Shown: positions 11,772 through 20,332 of the stretch, one piece after another
Layout: every line of letters begins with the position of its first letter
Numbering within the stretch: the stretch's first letter is position 1
NCBI GenBank assembly: GCA_015146655.1
Contig: VKHL01000105.1
Coordinates: 39,376-103,375 of the forward strand
Reading direction: 5' to 3'
DNA length: 64,000 nt
Origin: Ochromonas danica
Taxonomy: Eukaryota > Sar > Chrysophyceae > Chromulinales > Chromulinaceae
Made by a program: the position numbers and the translations under genes
Notes under the pieces: model-generated
What the model was told of the DNA's origin: nothing
Databases searched by the model: none
Seen by the model: only the letters and a program-made list of their open reading frames with translations

Positions 11772-13784
11772 ATGCGAAAAAGTAGTAATCTAGATGAAGT
11801 AGATGTTATCCACAGTTTAAATATCTCTATTTTTCACCACCTTTCTTCTCTACAAATATTCTTCCAAGATTGGACCAATCGTACCCTGTTTCTTGACTTT
11901 GTTCTCCATCACAACTACTCACAGACACTTTCCGAGCATTTCCCTACCCCTTCAGAGAGAGTCCAAGAAGAAGGCTGTGTAGGGGAATGTCTATGGGATT
12001 GCTCTGATTATGTTATTGAGCAGGCTGAGGTGGGGAGGAAGGACTTCTTGCCCTTCCTACACTCTCTGCTGGGACAGCCTCTAGAGGGACAGGTGGCGGA
12101 AGAGGAGGAACAGCGAATGAAAGGTCTGGTGGATCTACAACCCACTCTTTCCTTTGGGTCTGCACAGGGACTTCTGCTCTTACACCGGCTGTCTGGCACA
12201 GTGGATGAGGCTGAGGGAGGTGTCTCCTTACAGGCAGGTGGCGGTTCTGGCTGGGGGTTTCAACTTTATTGTGATGGAGATATTCTGATGACATCCGGAG
12301 CTGGCGGAGGAGGCGGATTCTATCTCAACACTTCATCAACTACCTTCAATTTTGGTGGTGGAGGTGGAGGAGGGTTGCAGTTTATCAACTCTTCTTCTTT
12401 CAACTCAAGTACATCACAAACATCTCAATCCGTTGGGGGTGGGGGAGGATGTGGTAGTTGTGATGAGGAGACCTTTCTATGCTCATCTCTGGGAGTGGAA
12501 GGGGGTCAGGCGATAACATGTGGGTTCAAGCGAGATGATGATGCCTTACAAGGAGAAGCCCTACTTGAGGTCATCACTGCTACACGTCAGAGTCTAGATC
12601 AATGTAATGATATCACTATTCAAGGTGGTGGAGGCGGAGGAGGAGGGACAGGTGCTTGTTGTTGGCCTTTTCGAATTGGATATGGATTTTCGTTTTCATT
12701 GTCGTCAGCTAGTTTAGATAAGGAACCTTCTGCTTCTTCTGCTTCTTCTGCTTCTTCTTCTCCGCTGTCATCGTTAGATAGTCTATTGGATGGAAATAGC
12801 ACCAAAGAAAGTGATTCCCTTGAGTATACGGACTCATTGCATAGTAACACTAGTCATAGTAATGGTAGCGGTTTGGATGAGACGGGGTTAGGAACAGCAA
12901 GAGGAGGAGAAGTTGCGGGTGGTGGTTATGGTGATAACTATCGCTATCAATACGATATTGCAGGAAAGTTATTATTCTTAGCCAGTCAATCGTGTTCTGG
13001 ATTTAGTGATTGGTGTTGTGTTACCACATCTGCCAAGGATATGATTTCGCGATGTTTGGAGGCTAACACCACGCGCGCAATCCTCACTGACCATCTGTTA
13101 TCTGCTAATTGTACTTGGTTGCTTAACGATTATCCAAAAGTACAATGGCTACTTGTCTCTGATAATGCAGCTGTGTGTCAGAGACGAAGTGGATATAACT
13201 CAAGTGACTATAGTGCAGGGAATTCCACCAACACATTTTACACAAATACCACAGAGATATCTGAAGATAAGTTATCTGATTATGAGAGAGTTAACATCAG
13301 TTTACCTTCACTAAACTTTTCTTCTTTAAGAGAAGGAGAGATGAAGATGAGTCAGTATTTTGTTATCTATCTCAATAACCATGAGAATGATTGGCCCAAT
13401 AGCACAACAACTAGTGATCATCAAGTCATTGACTTTTCTTCTTTTGCTGTCAATCTTGAACAACGATCTACACAAGATGAGAATCTTTTTCAATGTTTGG
13501 CATTGAATGGCGGTGATAAGGAACAGATTTCGTTGTTGCAATATTCTCTTCCTGGTATATATAATAGCTATGCTGTCAGCTCGCTGTCAGCTCCAGTGAG
13601 GATGGGTGGTGTCTACTTTTTCACTGTGGTGACTGTGGTTATCATTGTTCTGGCACAGTGTTATCATCTTAGGGTGAGGAGGAGGATTAGAGGTTTGGAA
13701 GAAGACTTGATGGAGGTGGAAGAAGGGTTAGTCTCGTACGAAAGTGCTGCGAGCAGACTATCATATGGCTCGATTGAAAAATGA
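11772..13784 (+). CDS. Gly/Asn-rich single-pass membrane protein, function unknown
   Basis: At least 670 residues from the first in-frame ATG. Most of the protein looks extracellular: about fifteen N-x-S/T sequons, scattered cysteines, and poly-Gly loops (SGAGGGGGFYLN; FGGGGGGGLQF; QGGGGGGGGTGACCW) set between hydrophobic strands. This resembles the glycine-rich domains of some receptor proteins such as ALK/LTK, but the likeness is only in composition. One C-terminal helix (VYFFTVVTVVIIVLAQCYHL) is followed by a basic stop-transfer and a short cytosolic tail, so type I topology is inferred. No signal peptide is visible at the chosen start. The frame is open further upstream with only a GTG start, so a 5' exon carrying the signal peptide is likely missing. 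A Ser/Ala repeat at 12730-12760 is low complexity. Confidence 0.6.
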   Translation: MRKSSNLDEVDVIHSLNISIFHHLSSLQIFFQDWTNRTLFLDFVLHHNYSQTLSEHFPTPSERVQEEGCVGECLWDCSDYVIEQAEVGRKDFLPFLHSLLGQPLEGQVAEEEEQRMKGLVDLQPTLSFGSAQGLLLLHRLSGTVDEAEGGVSLQAGGGSGWGFQLYCDGDILMTSGAGGGGGFYLNTSSTTFNFGGGGGGGLQFINSSSFNSSTSQTSQSVGGGGGCGSCDEETFLCSSLGVEGGQAITCGFKRDDDALQGEALLEVITATRQSLDQCNDITIQGGGGGGGGTGACCWPFRIGYGFSFSLSSASLDKEPSASSASSASSSPLSSLDSLLDGNSTKESDSLEYTDSLHSNTSHSNGSGLDETGLGTARGGEVAGGGYGDNYRYQYDIAGKLLFLASQSCSGFSDWCCVTTSAKDMISRCLEANTTRAILTDHLLSANCTWLLNDYPKVQWLLVSDNAAVCQRRSGYNSSDYSAGNSTNTFYTNTTEISEDKLSDYERVNISLPSLNFSSLREGEMKMSQYFVIYLNNHENDWPNSTTTSDHQVIDFSSFAVNLEQRSTQDENLFQCLALNGGDKEQISLLQYSLPGIYNSYAVSSLSAPVRMGGVYFFTVVTVVIIVLAQCYHLRVRRRIRGLEEDLMEVEEGLVSYESAASRLSYGSIEK

Positions 13785-14151
13785 TCCGATGATGCCGCTT
13801 TAATACACAAGTCGCTGTTTTCACCACTTTGGTAACCACTTGCCATGTACTATATCAGCTAAGAGGAGATATTTAGCCAACAACATGGAGACGTCAGCTA
13901 AACCCATTGTAAGATGGGATATAGATTCAGGTCCGCAAGTTTTCTGGTCGCGGTGACACAGGAATTGTTGTGCTTGATTTTCGCGTCTTTGATCTATTAG
14001 AAGATTTGTTTTCGCTTTGCTTTGGAGTAGTTTTCAATGATAGGGAGGGATTTTGAGCTGGCTTTACTGTCCTTTATGAATGTCACTCTCAATGATAAAA
14101 TAAAACCAAAAAGATGGAAGAAACTAAACATGCATGATTCAAAATTTCCAC
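13785..14151. other. Intergenic region between convergent genes, nothing recognised
   Basis: This stretch contains the 3' flanks of the Gly-rich protein and the heme-peroxidase-like gene. No ORF, repeat or RNA gene is seen. Confidence 0.4.
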
Positions 14152-15434
14152 TCAATTACTAGCACTATTCTGTTTTGATGGTTTTGGAGAAAATGGAATG
14201 ATAGCTATTCTAGAGAAGCGAGCACCTAACTCACTCATGCGCCTATGAGCAGATTTGTACTGCTCAAAGAAAAGTTCTCTATCATTAGCAAAAGCTAAGA
14301 AATGTGTTCGATAGTCTGGACAGTCCAACAGTGCTTGGTCAGTTGGCAGCCACAGCAATTGCTCATTGGAGGGGTCATCTAAAGGTCTACGGAAATAGCT
14401 ATTATCAAACTGCAACCAATTCTTTGTCCAACTACATCCTCCAGGTATTCCAATGTCTTTGTGAGGTGGTTTCAAAGTCCCCTAGAAAATAGTTTGATGA
14501 GTCAAAGCTAATGCAGCCAATACAATGAGGGAGGTCTACTCACGTGTGCTTCAGCTGTCAGTTTTGTATAGATCGTTGCACCTTGGTCACCTGATGAGAA
14601 TGGACAGCAACCTGATCGATCTTGGAAAGCTCGACCACAAGTATGTGCTCCCATCAAAGCTACAGCCTCTCGATTAGTCAATCCAAGTCGTTGAAAGATA
14701 CTTCTTAAATGCTGTTCTGCACGCATTTCACCACGTGGATATGGTGGGAATACTTTTGGAAAGACAATGTTGGCTTGTAAATCTTCGGATGTTGGTGTAT
14801 GAAAACTTGCACCATTGGCAATTCGATGTCGTACTTCTTCTTGTAAGGTAAGACATCTTAGATCAACATCCACATCCTCTCTACCATAACGTAGTTCTAT
14901 ATAGGGACCACCCAGACTATAGACGGCAGCTGCACCCGCCATTTGAATGAGATCTGCCCAGGAAATCAATTTCCCATAGCGACGCTTGAATGGTAATAAG
15001 ATGGAAATAGCATTGACCATACCAGCATTAAAAGGTTCATTTAGTTCACTATCAAATCGTATACTCCCATTACAACCACCACAATATGGCCAATCAGAGA
15101 TAGTATGATCATAAGTCACCGCATCTGCAAAAGCCAAACGTAAAAGAAAAGGTTGACAATGACTTCGATCCATCATCACAAGAAGTTCTTTCCAACATGA
15201 TAATAGACTATATCGAAATCGTAAGTCAGAGAGTGGTTGAATTGATAATCGTACAAATAGAGTCAGTGTGATGACAAGGAGGAAGGAAATCGCAATTTGC
15301 CATCCTGTGAGGTGTGAGAGAAAATGAAATAGACTGACTTGTATATCATGTATTTGTTCTATAAACAAGATTTTAGCATATCTTATCTTTTCATCAACTT
15401 CATAAAATGCATATTCTAATCCAATATCAGCCAT
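14152..15434 (-). CDS. Membrane-anchored class I heme peroxidase-like protein lacking the distal His
   Basis: Two exons (15434-14544, 14481-14152) join in frame to about 406 residues. The fold is that of class I peroxidases (ascorbate peroxidase/cytochrome c peroxidase): a distal helix LLRLAFADAVTYD, the WADLIQMAGAAAV helix, a proximal helix VALMGAHTCGRAF with the heme-ligand His at about 264, and the WTKNWLQFDNSYF segment with the Trp and Asp that partner the proximal His. The distal His is replaced: family members read R-L-A-W/F-H, whereas here residue 103 is Ala (codon GCA) with Arg99 kept. Such an enzyme should bind heme but be poor at splitting H2O2. An N-terminal hydrophobic helix (about 45-63) would anchor it to a membrane. 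The ATG at 15434 is preferred over the upstream GTG. Confidence 0.85.
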
Positions 15435-15793
15435 TCTTCCAAAAATGATCACAACAATAAGAACAAGAACAACAATTGCTTAGTCTATTTCCTGAACATA
15501 ATAGCATTGTCAGCTATTATTGTGCTGCCTTGGGCAATATTGGGAGAGAACATTGTTAACTATTGTTACTTTGCGTGGTAAAAGCTGTTGTGGCAACGCT
15601 TGCCCCTCTGTCTTCTTCGTCTTCTGTCTTCGGTATCTGTTTGGACCAATCCGATCTTGCTCTCGATCCTCTCATTCTTCATCTTCGTTCACGACACACC
15701 CTTTCTGTTTTTCCTTAGACTAGGTCTTTACATACATTGCCGTGGTTTTTTAAAATATTGATTTCAGATTTTTTTTTCTTTCTTTCTAATTCT
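15435..15793. promoter_or_regulatory. Divergent intergenic region (peroxidase-like / coiled-coil protein)
   Basis: The two genes diverge from here, so both promoters are expected in this stretch. A T-rich run precedes the right-hand gene at about 15746-15790. No further site is identified. Confidence 0.4.
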
Positions 15794-15808
15794 ATGTGGA
15801 GAAGATGA
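15794..15808 (+). promoter_or_regulatory. uORF overlapping the downstream start codon
   Basis: An ATG at 15794 opens a four-codon reading frame (Met-Trp-Arg-Arg-stop). Its stop TGA overlaps the ATG of the main frame as ATGA. Such stop-start overlaps allow reinitiation, so translation of the downstream protein may be modulated. Whether it is in the mRNA is not known. Confidence 0.4.
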
Positions 15809-18282
15809 CAACAACAGCAACAGCAAATATGGAGAAATGGAATGAACTAAGTGAATCCATGCTGGATGCCAGCAATGACGAACTTATTACTAGTGTTATT
15901 GGAGAAGAAGAGAATGAGCTGAATTGGTCCGCAATCAAGAAACCTTTGAATGGTTCATCCAGTATGCTAAACGACCAGATTCTGCAACAATCTGTTCAAC
16001 TCTATCCACCAACTCGTGATTATCTCTTGAAAGGAAATCACCCTTCACCACCAAGAAGTCGCTCTAGTTCCAGAAATAGCTCACCGATTGAGAGAAGACG
16101 TGAGCCATTGTCCAAATCTGCTGAATCCATGTGGTCACCTGAGATTGCCAGGAGTATTCATGATGTCCTTATCAATGACAGAGCCAGCTTGTCTTCTTCT
16201 TTATTAGCTAATTCCAAGTATACTGGAAGTAATGGAAATACTAGCAATAAAAAGAAAAGAGGAACAGTGTTGGGGTCCTTCTTACACATGGTACAACCAA
16301 CAGACCCACGTGCCTTTACACATTTCACGGGGCAAGATATTACTACCATGTTGAAACAACTTGCACTCTTAGAGATTCAAATACGTGAGAAGAATCAACA
16401 AGATCGTGAAGTGTTGGAAGAAAAAATCTTGCGATCTTGGCATGCTGTCCATCAATTGGAAAGAAGCTTACAACATAACGAACTGGAAGATGAAGTGGCA
16501 CAAGAGTTGGTCTATACTCACAATCAACTGAATCATCTATTGGGTTTAATGGATCGAATGAATACCTCACTTGTCCCTGTCTTTGAGAAGTTACACAGTT
16601 ATCAAAATATGAAGAAGGAAGCCATCAAGAAAGAGAAGTTCATGAAGTCGATCAAGTCTTTTACCTTGCGTACAAAGACTAATCAAGAATATAGTGATAA
16701 GATATTGGCTTTAGAAGCTGCTGTAAGGAGATTGGATCGTATCAACGAGAAGAGAGAGAGGATGATGAAAACACCAGTCCGTGGAGAGGTAAATCGAATC
16801 AATGGCACGGGTTTGACTCCCGTGGCTTCCCCAATGGCTTCAGGTGGATGGAAAGGTGGCTTTGGTCGCAAATCGGCTGAAAAGCTAGACAGTGAGAAAA
16901 CTCCTGTGCAGGTTGTGAACACTCCAAGCACGCCTCTTCGCTTTTCAAATGACGTCTATTCCAACTCTTTCTATGATGCGATTGGTGCTCGAAAGCTATC
17001 TGAAGCAGAGCTGACCTCAGGCAGTGAGGTATCTCGTGAAGTTGACTATTCTTACTTCGAAGGGGAGAAACGAGCCGAAGAATCTGAACTTTTGCAGGAG
17101 TCCGCTGAATCTTTACCTTTACCAGAGCCAGAACCCAGCCAACCTCAGCCTGTACCTGAGCCTGAGCCTGAGCCTGAGCTAGTGGTAGTTGAAGACCAAC
17201 AGAAGGAAGTCGAAGCTGAAGTAACAGAGCCAGAGGATTTGCCAGGCGTTGATCTACAGGAAGATGTTACTGAAGATCTGACCGCATCTTATCCTCAACC
17301 TCCTAGCTATGAAGTTCCTACGGCTCCACCGAACAATACTTGGGTGCCTCCTCCCGTATATGAACCTCCAACCTCTGCGTTGGTGCAAGAGAACGTTGAA
17401 ATGGAACAAACACAGGAAGTACAGGTGGAAACAGTGGAGGAGAAAGAGGATCTACCTCCTCCTTACAGTGAGAGCGAGGATGAGGCGCTTCCAGGTATCG
17501 CGTTAGACGATGAAGATGCTCCTATGCCCAATATAAACACTGCTATTGAAGAACAAGTATCACCTCCAGCTTATCTCGATGATCGACCTTCTCCAGCTCG
17601 AAGAGCCTTGTTGCTGGAAGACGATTCTGAAGCAATCGGCGGTGACCTTCCGCCACCACCTCCACCTGTAACTCCACCTTCAAGCATCCAGCCTAGAGGG
17701 AGCATTTTCGACTCTCCTTCCAAGATGGCTCTCAATACAATTTTTGAAGAGGAAACCTCACCAGCCAATGATGGTCTTTCTCCCAACCCCAAGTCGCCTG
17801 CGGCTTTTCTGCCAGCTTTTCCATCATCATTTGAGCAAACTGATGTACCTGGGTATGATCATGTTGAGATCTCTGTTTTGGACGTTCCAGATGATGTGTC
17901 AGTTCTGAGTGGCAGTGAAGTGGGTTCTGTTACCTCCTCTGTTGTTCGCAAGAAGCGAAGACCAAGCATCAAAGGACTGGTGAAGAGAACCAAGTCTCTT
18001 CTCGGCATTGCACCAAAGAAATCAGAGTCAGACCTCCATGGTGCTGCTGAGGCTGGTAGTCAAAGTGCATCACGCAGACCAAGTGCTTCAGCTGATTCCG
18101 TTGCTAGCCAGTCGCGCAGACCGAGTGCATCGGGCGATTCCACCAGCCAGCTAGCATTTGAAGGTATCGCTGTGGAAGCAACGGATGGAGGGAGTGTGAA
18201 TGGCTCTAGCCAACAAACCTCTTCGCCTGCCCGCCCTCGCCGATCGTCCAAGGTATCCTCCCTCTTGAAGAGACTGTTTTAA
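15805..18282 (+). CDS. Phosphosite-rich coiled-coil protein, function unknown
   Basis: A single exon encodes 825 residues; I recognise no family. An acidic N-terminus is followed by a Ser/Arg stretch (about 75-110) and a helical, probably coiled-coil middle (about 175-320, with LLEIQIREKNQQDREVLEEK and a Lys-rich stretch). The long C-terminal half is disordered and rich in Pro/Glu, with EPEPEPEPEL, PPPPPP and repeated PPxY-like pieces (PPSYEVP, PPVYEPP, PPPYSE, PPAYLDD). The extreme C-terminus turns basic with four RRPS/RRSS motifs and ends SSLLKRLF. The PPxY-like motifs could bind WW domains and the RRxS motifs fit basophilic kinases; both are inferences. An adaptor or scaffold role is plausible. 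Internal copies of SRRPSAS at about 760-785 are a small tandem repeat. Confidence 0.75.
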   Translation: MTTTATANMEKWNELSESMLDASNDELITSVIGEEENELNWSAIKKPLNGSSSMLNDQILQQSVQLYPPTRDYLLKGNHPSPPRSRSSSRNSSPIERRREPLSKSAESMWSPEIARSIHDVLINDRASLSSSLLANSKYTGSNGNTSNKKKRGTVLGSFLHMVQPTDPRAFTHFTGQDITTMLKQLALLEIQIREKNQQDREVLEEKILRSWHAVHQLERSLQHNELEDEVAQELVYTHNQLNHLLGLMDRMNTSLVPVFEKLHSYQNMKKEAIKKEKFMKSIKSFTLRTKTNQEYSDKILALEAAVRRLDRINEKRERMMKTPVRGEVNRINGTGLTPVASPMASGGWKGGFGRKSAEKLDSEKTPVQVVNTPSTPLRFSNDVYSNSFYDAIGARKLSEAELTSGSEVSREVDYSYFEGEKRAEESELLQESAESLPLPEPEPSQPQPVPEPEPEPELVVVEDQQKEVEAEVTEPEDLPGVDLQEDVTEDLTASYPQPPSYEVPTAPPNNTWVPPPVYEPPTSALVQENVEMEQTQEVQVETVEEKEDLPPPYSESEDEALPGIALDDEDAPMPNINTAIEEQVSPPAYLDDRPSPARRALLLEDDSEAIGGDLPPPPPPVTPPSSIQPRGSIFDSPSKMALNTIFEEETSPANDGLSPNPKSPAAFLPAFPSSFEQTDVPGYDHVEISVLDVPDDVSVLSGSEVGSVTSSVVRKKRRPSIKGLVKRTKSLLGIAPKKSESDLHGAAEAGSQSASRRPSASADSVASQSRRPSASGDSTSQLAFEGIAVEATDGGSVNGSSQQTSSPARPRRSSKVSSLLKRLF

Positions 18283-18512
18283 CGGATTGTAGAATGATGG
18301 GCGAGAGAGAGATGCTAATATATTTGTATGTCAGAATCATGTGAAGCATGTGAAGTAATGCTTGTTTAACTTTCAAGAAAGAAATATTGGTTTCATGGGA
18401 AGAGAAGGGAAGGGTTACTTCCTCAACCACAGGCAACAACAAAGTGGTGGAAGTTGGTAATTTAGTAGACAAGGAAGTAATTATGGTTTAGACAGGGAAA
18501 GAGGGAAATTGA

Positions 18513-18924
18513 CTAGTTGGTCTTGGTGCTTTTCTTCTTTCCAGAAGATGACTTTGGAGTAGTGGCCTTGTTTTTGCTTTCCTTAGCAGTAGGTGCTAGT
18601 TTGCCTACTTCATCACTCCAAACCACTTTATTACGATTGAAGAAAGGCCAGTCAGGAATACAAATCTGAGCATTCAACAAAGAAATCAACACAGTGAGCA
18701 AGGTCAAGAGAGAAAGAGAGAGAGAGACAAGAAGAAGGGAAGGTCCAAAGCAAGAAGGAGCAAGAGCTACTCACCACAAGTGAAAGACCTAATCCTATTG
18801 CCCATCCTTTGCATGTCAAGAAAAAGTCATTCTGACTATATCCTACAAACCATGCAATAGCTCCAAAGAGAATGACTAGAATAGTATAAATATATTCACA
18901 GAGTTGTTGTCCTTTATAATCCAT
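18513..18924 (-). CDS. SPCS1: Signal peptidase complex subunit 1 (SPC12 family)
   Basis: Two exons (18924-18775, 18665-18513) join in frame to 100 residues. SPC1 is a small ER membrane subunit of the signal peptidase complex with both ends in the cytosol. Seen are the family start MDYKGQQLCEYIY, two hydrophobic helices with a GYSQNDF turn between them, and the post-TM2 PDWPFFNRNKVVW segment that matches the P-x-WP(I/F)(Y/F)xR pattern of the family. The Lys/Ser/Thr-rich tail after it is longer than in animals. The purine-rich repeat around 18705-18735 lies in the intron. Confidence 0.9.
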
Positions 18925-19336
18925 GATCGTTTATAATTAGATTCTATAGCTAAGCCAAAGAAGAGAATAATAAAGCCAAGCAACAACACTGACTGACTCT
19001 TCTCCATGCCCTTTGTTGATGACCCCAACCCAGACTGATTTAGACTAGACTAGCAGTTTGGAACCACCAGCGGTTTTCGGAATTTTGATAATTCGAAAAA
19101 CAGAGTCAATCAACCGATTGACAAATGTGCGGATTTCCTAATTTCCTAATTTCCTGATATCCGAAACTCAAGCACCGCCACACCTGTTCTAACTCCAACC
19201 TTGACAGAAGAAGTTCTGATTCCAACCCCTCCGTCCAACCTCTGGCCTCATCATCTCCTCACACTCACAGCGACATCGACACAATTGAATCCCTCCTGTC
19301 CTCAGGCTGTTCACTTAACACACAGTAACTATTAAG
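18925..19336. promoter_or_regulatory. Divergent intergenic region (SPC1 / microprotein)
   Basis: The two genes diverge from here. The right part (19190-19330) becomes C-rich compared with the rest, in keeping with the different base use of the downstream microprotein. A TTTCCTAA triple repeat lies near 19133-19157. Confidence 0.4.
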
Positions 19337-19566
19337 ATGTTCAAGGTTCTTTTGGCTAACTCTAGACTCGCTGGCTTGGCTGCTGTCACCACTGTCTTCA
19401 CTGGTTTCCTCACCTACGGCCTCAACACTGCTGCTGGTAAGCTACTACTACGACTATTAACCCATCCTGTCAGGATCGATGTACTCATTTGTTCTATTCT
19501 ATCATCCTATTCCTAGATCGCAAGCTTCCTGCCTATGCCTACAAGGTCTGGCGCCTCGACAATTAA
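19337..19566 (+). CDS. 49-residue single-TM microprotein, probably mitochondrial
   Basis: This gene is too short for ordinary ORF calling. Exon 1 (19337-19436) starts MFKVLLANSRLAGLAAV and ends before GTAAGC. Exon 2 (19517-19566) follows TTCCTAG and ends YKVWRLDN then TAA. Together they make exactly 150 nt. The protein has a short basic N-terminus, one hydrophobic helix (about residues 11-32) and a basic C-terminal segment (DRKLPAYAYKVWRLD). This shape is common in small inner-membrane subunits of respiratory complexes or ATP synthase, but no family is recognised. Codons are strongly C-ending (GTC, CTC, GCC, ACC, TTC), unlike the AT-ending neighbours, which suggests high expression. The 80-nt intron has consensus borders. 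Confidence 0.7.
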
Positions 19567-20332
19567 ACCACATGATGTATGATCTTGTGTGTTCCTTCTT
19601 CCTTCCTGTACTTTCCGCCATATGTCTCGTTACTTTTTCTTGGTCGCCGCGAAGATGATCGAGAAAGTCTTTATTGTTATTCACGATTGTTTCATTAGTT
19701 GACTCATCTGAAGAAGGACTTTCTGCTTTGTAATTGCATAAACCACTCAGTTTTGTTCCACTCCAAACAATGACTTGACTGTCTTAGTCTATCTCACACT
19801 ATTCACTCTAGCACACCTTCACCTAGACTAGTCCACAGTTAAATGGTGTTGATAGTAGTTGTTATTGAAATGGACCCCAGAGCTCTAACAGCCACAGGTT
19901 TGTGTCGGAACACCACCAGTACATAATGTGACGGTGACAGTGCCCAGTCAGTCGGTCAAAGTTACATGACAGTGAGACAAAAGTTAAAACATTACTTTAA
20001 AGCCTCTTCTTTAAAGCCCATAAGAGAAGCGTCTGACGTGACTAAAGCTGTTAGTCTATCGGCTGAGAAACGAGTGGTAGTGATAGACTTGACAAGCATT
20101 AGCACTTTCACTTGGTGGTTCTAACACTAATAGTAAATAGTCTGTCTTATGATGAGCTTTCGTAGGAACAACAACATCTCCACATTGTAACTATCATAAT
20201 GAAAACTAATCATACTACTAGTAGTAGTAGTAGTACTGTACATTTTATGAAGGAAGTAGTAGTTACAGTTATTTGAGTTATATCAACATATTAATACTAT
20301 TGATACTACTGATAGTATAATAGTAGGTCTAG
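19567..20332. other. Intergenic region between convergent genes
   Basis: This stretch holds the 3' flanks of the microprotein and the giant LRR gene. A TAG trinucleotide run lies at about 20215-20237. No ORF or RNA gene is recognised. Confidence 0.4.

Noticed and set aside
12013-12294. Minus-strand proline-rich frames opposite the Gly-rich gene
   Set aside because: They are shadows of Gly- and Glu-rich codons on the plus strand. No splice or start evidence supports them.
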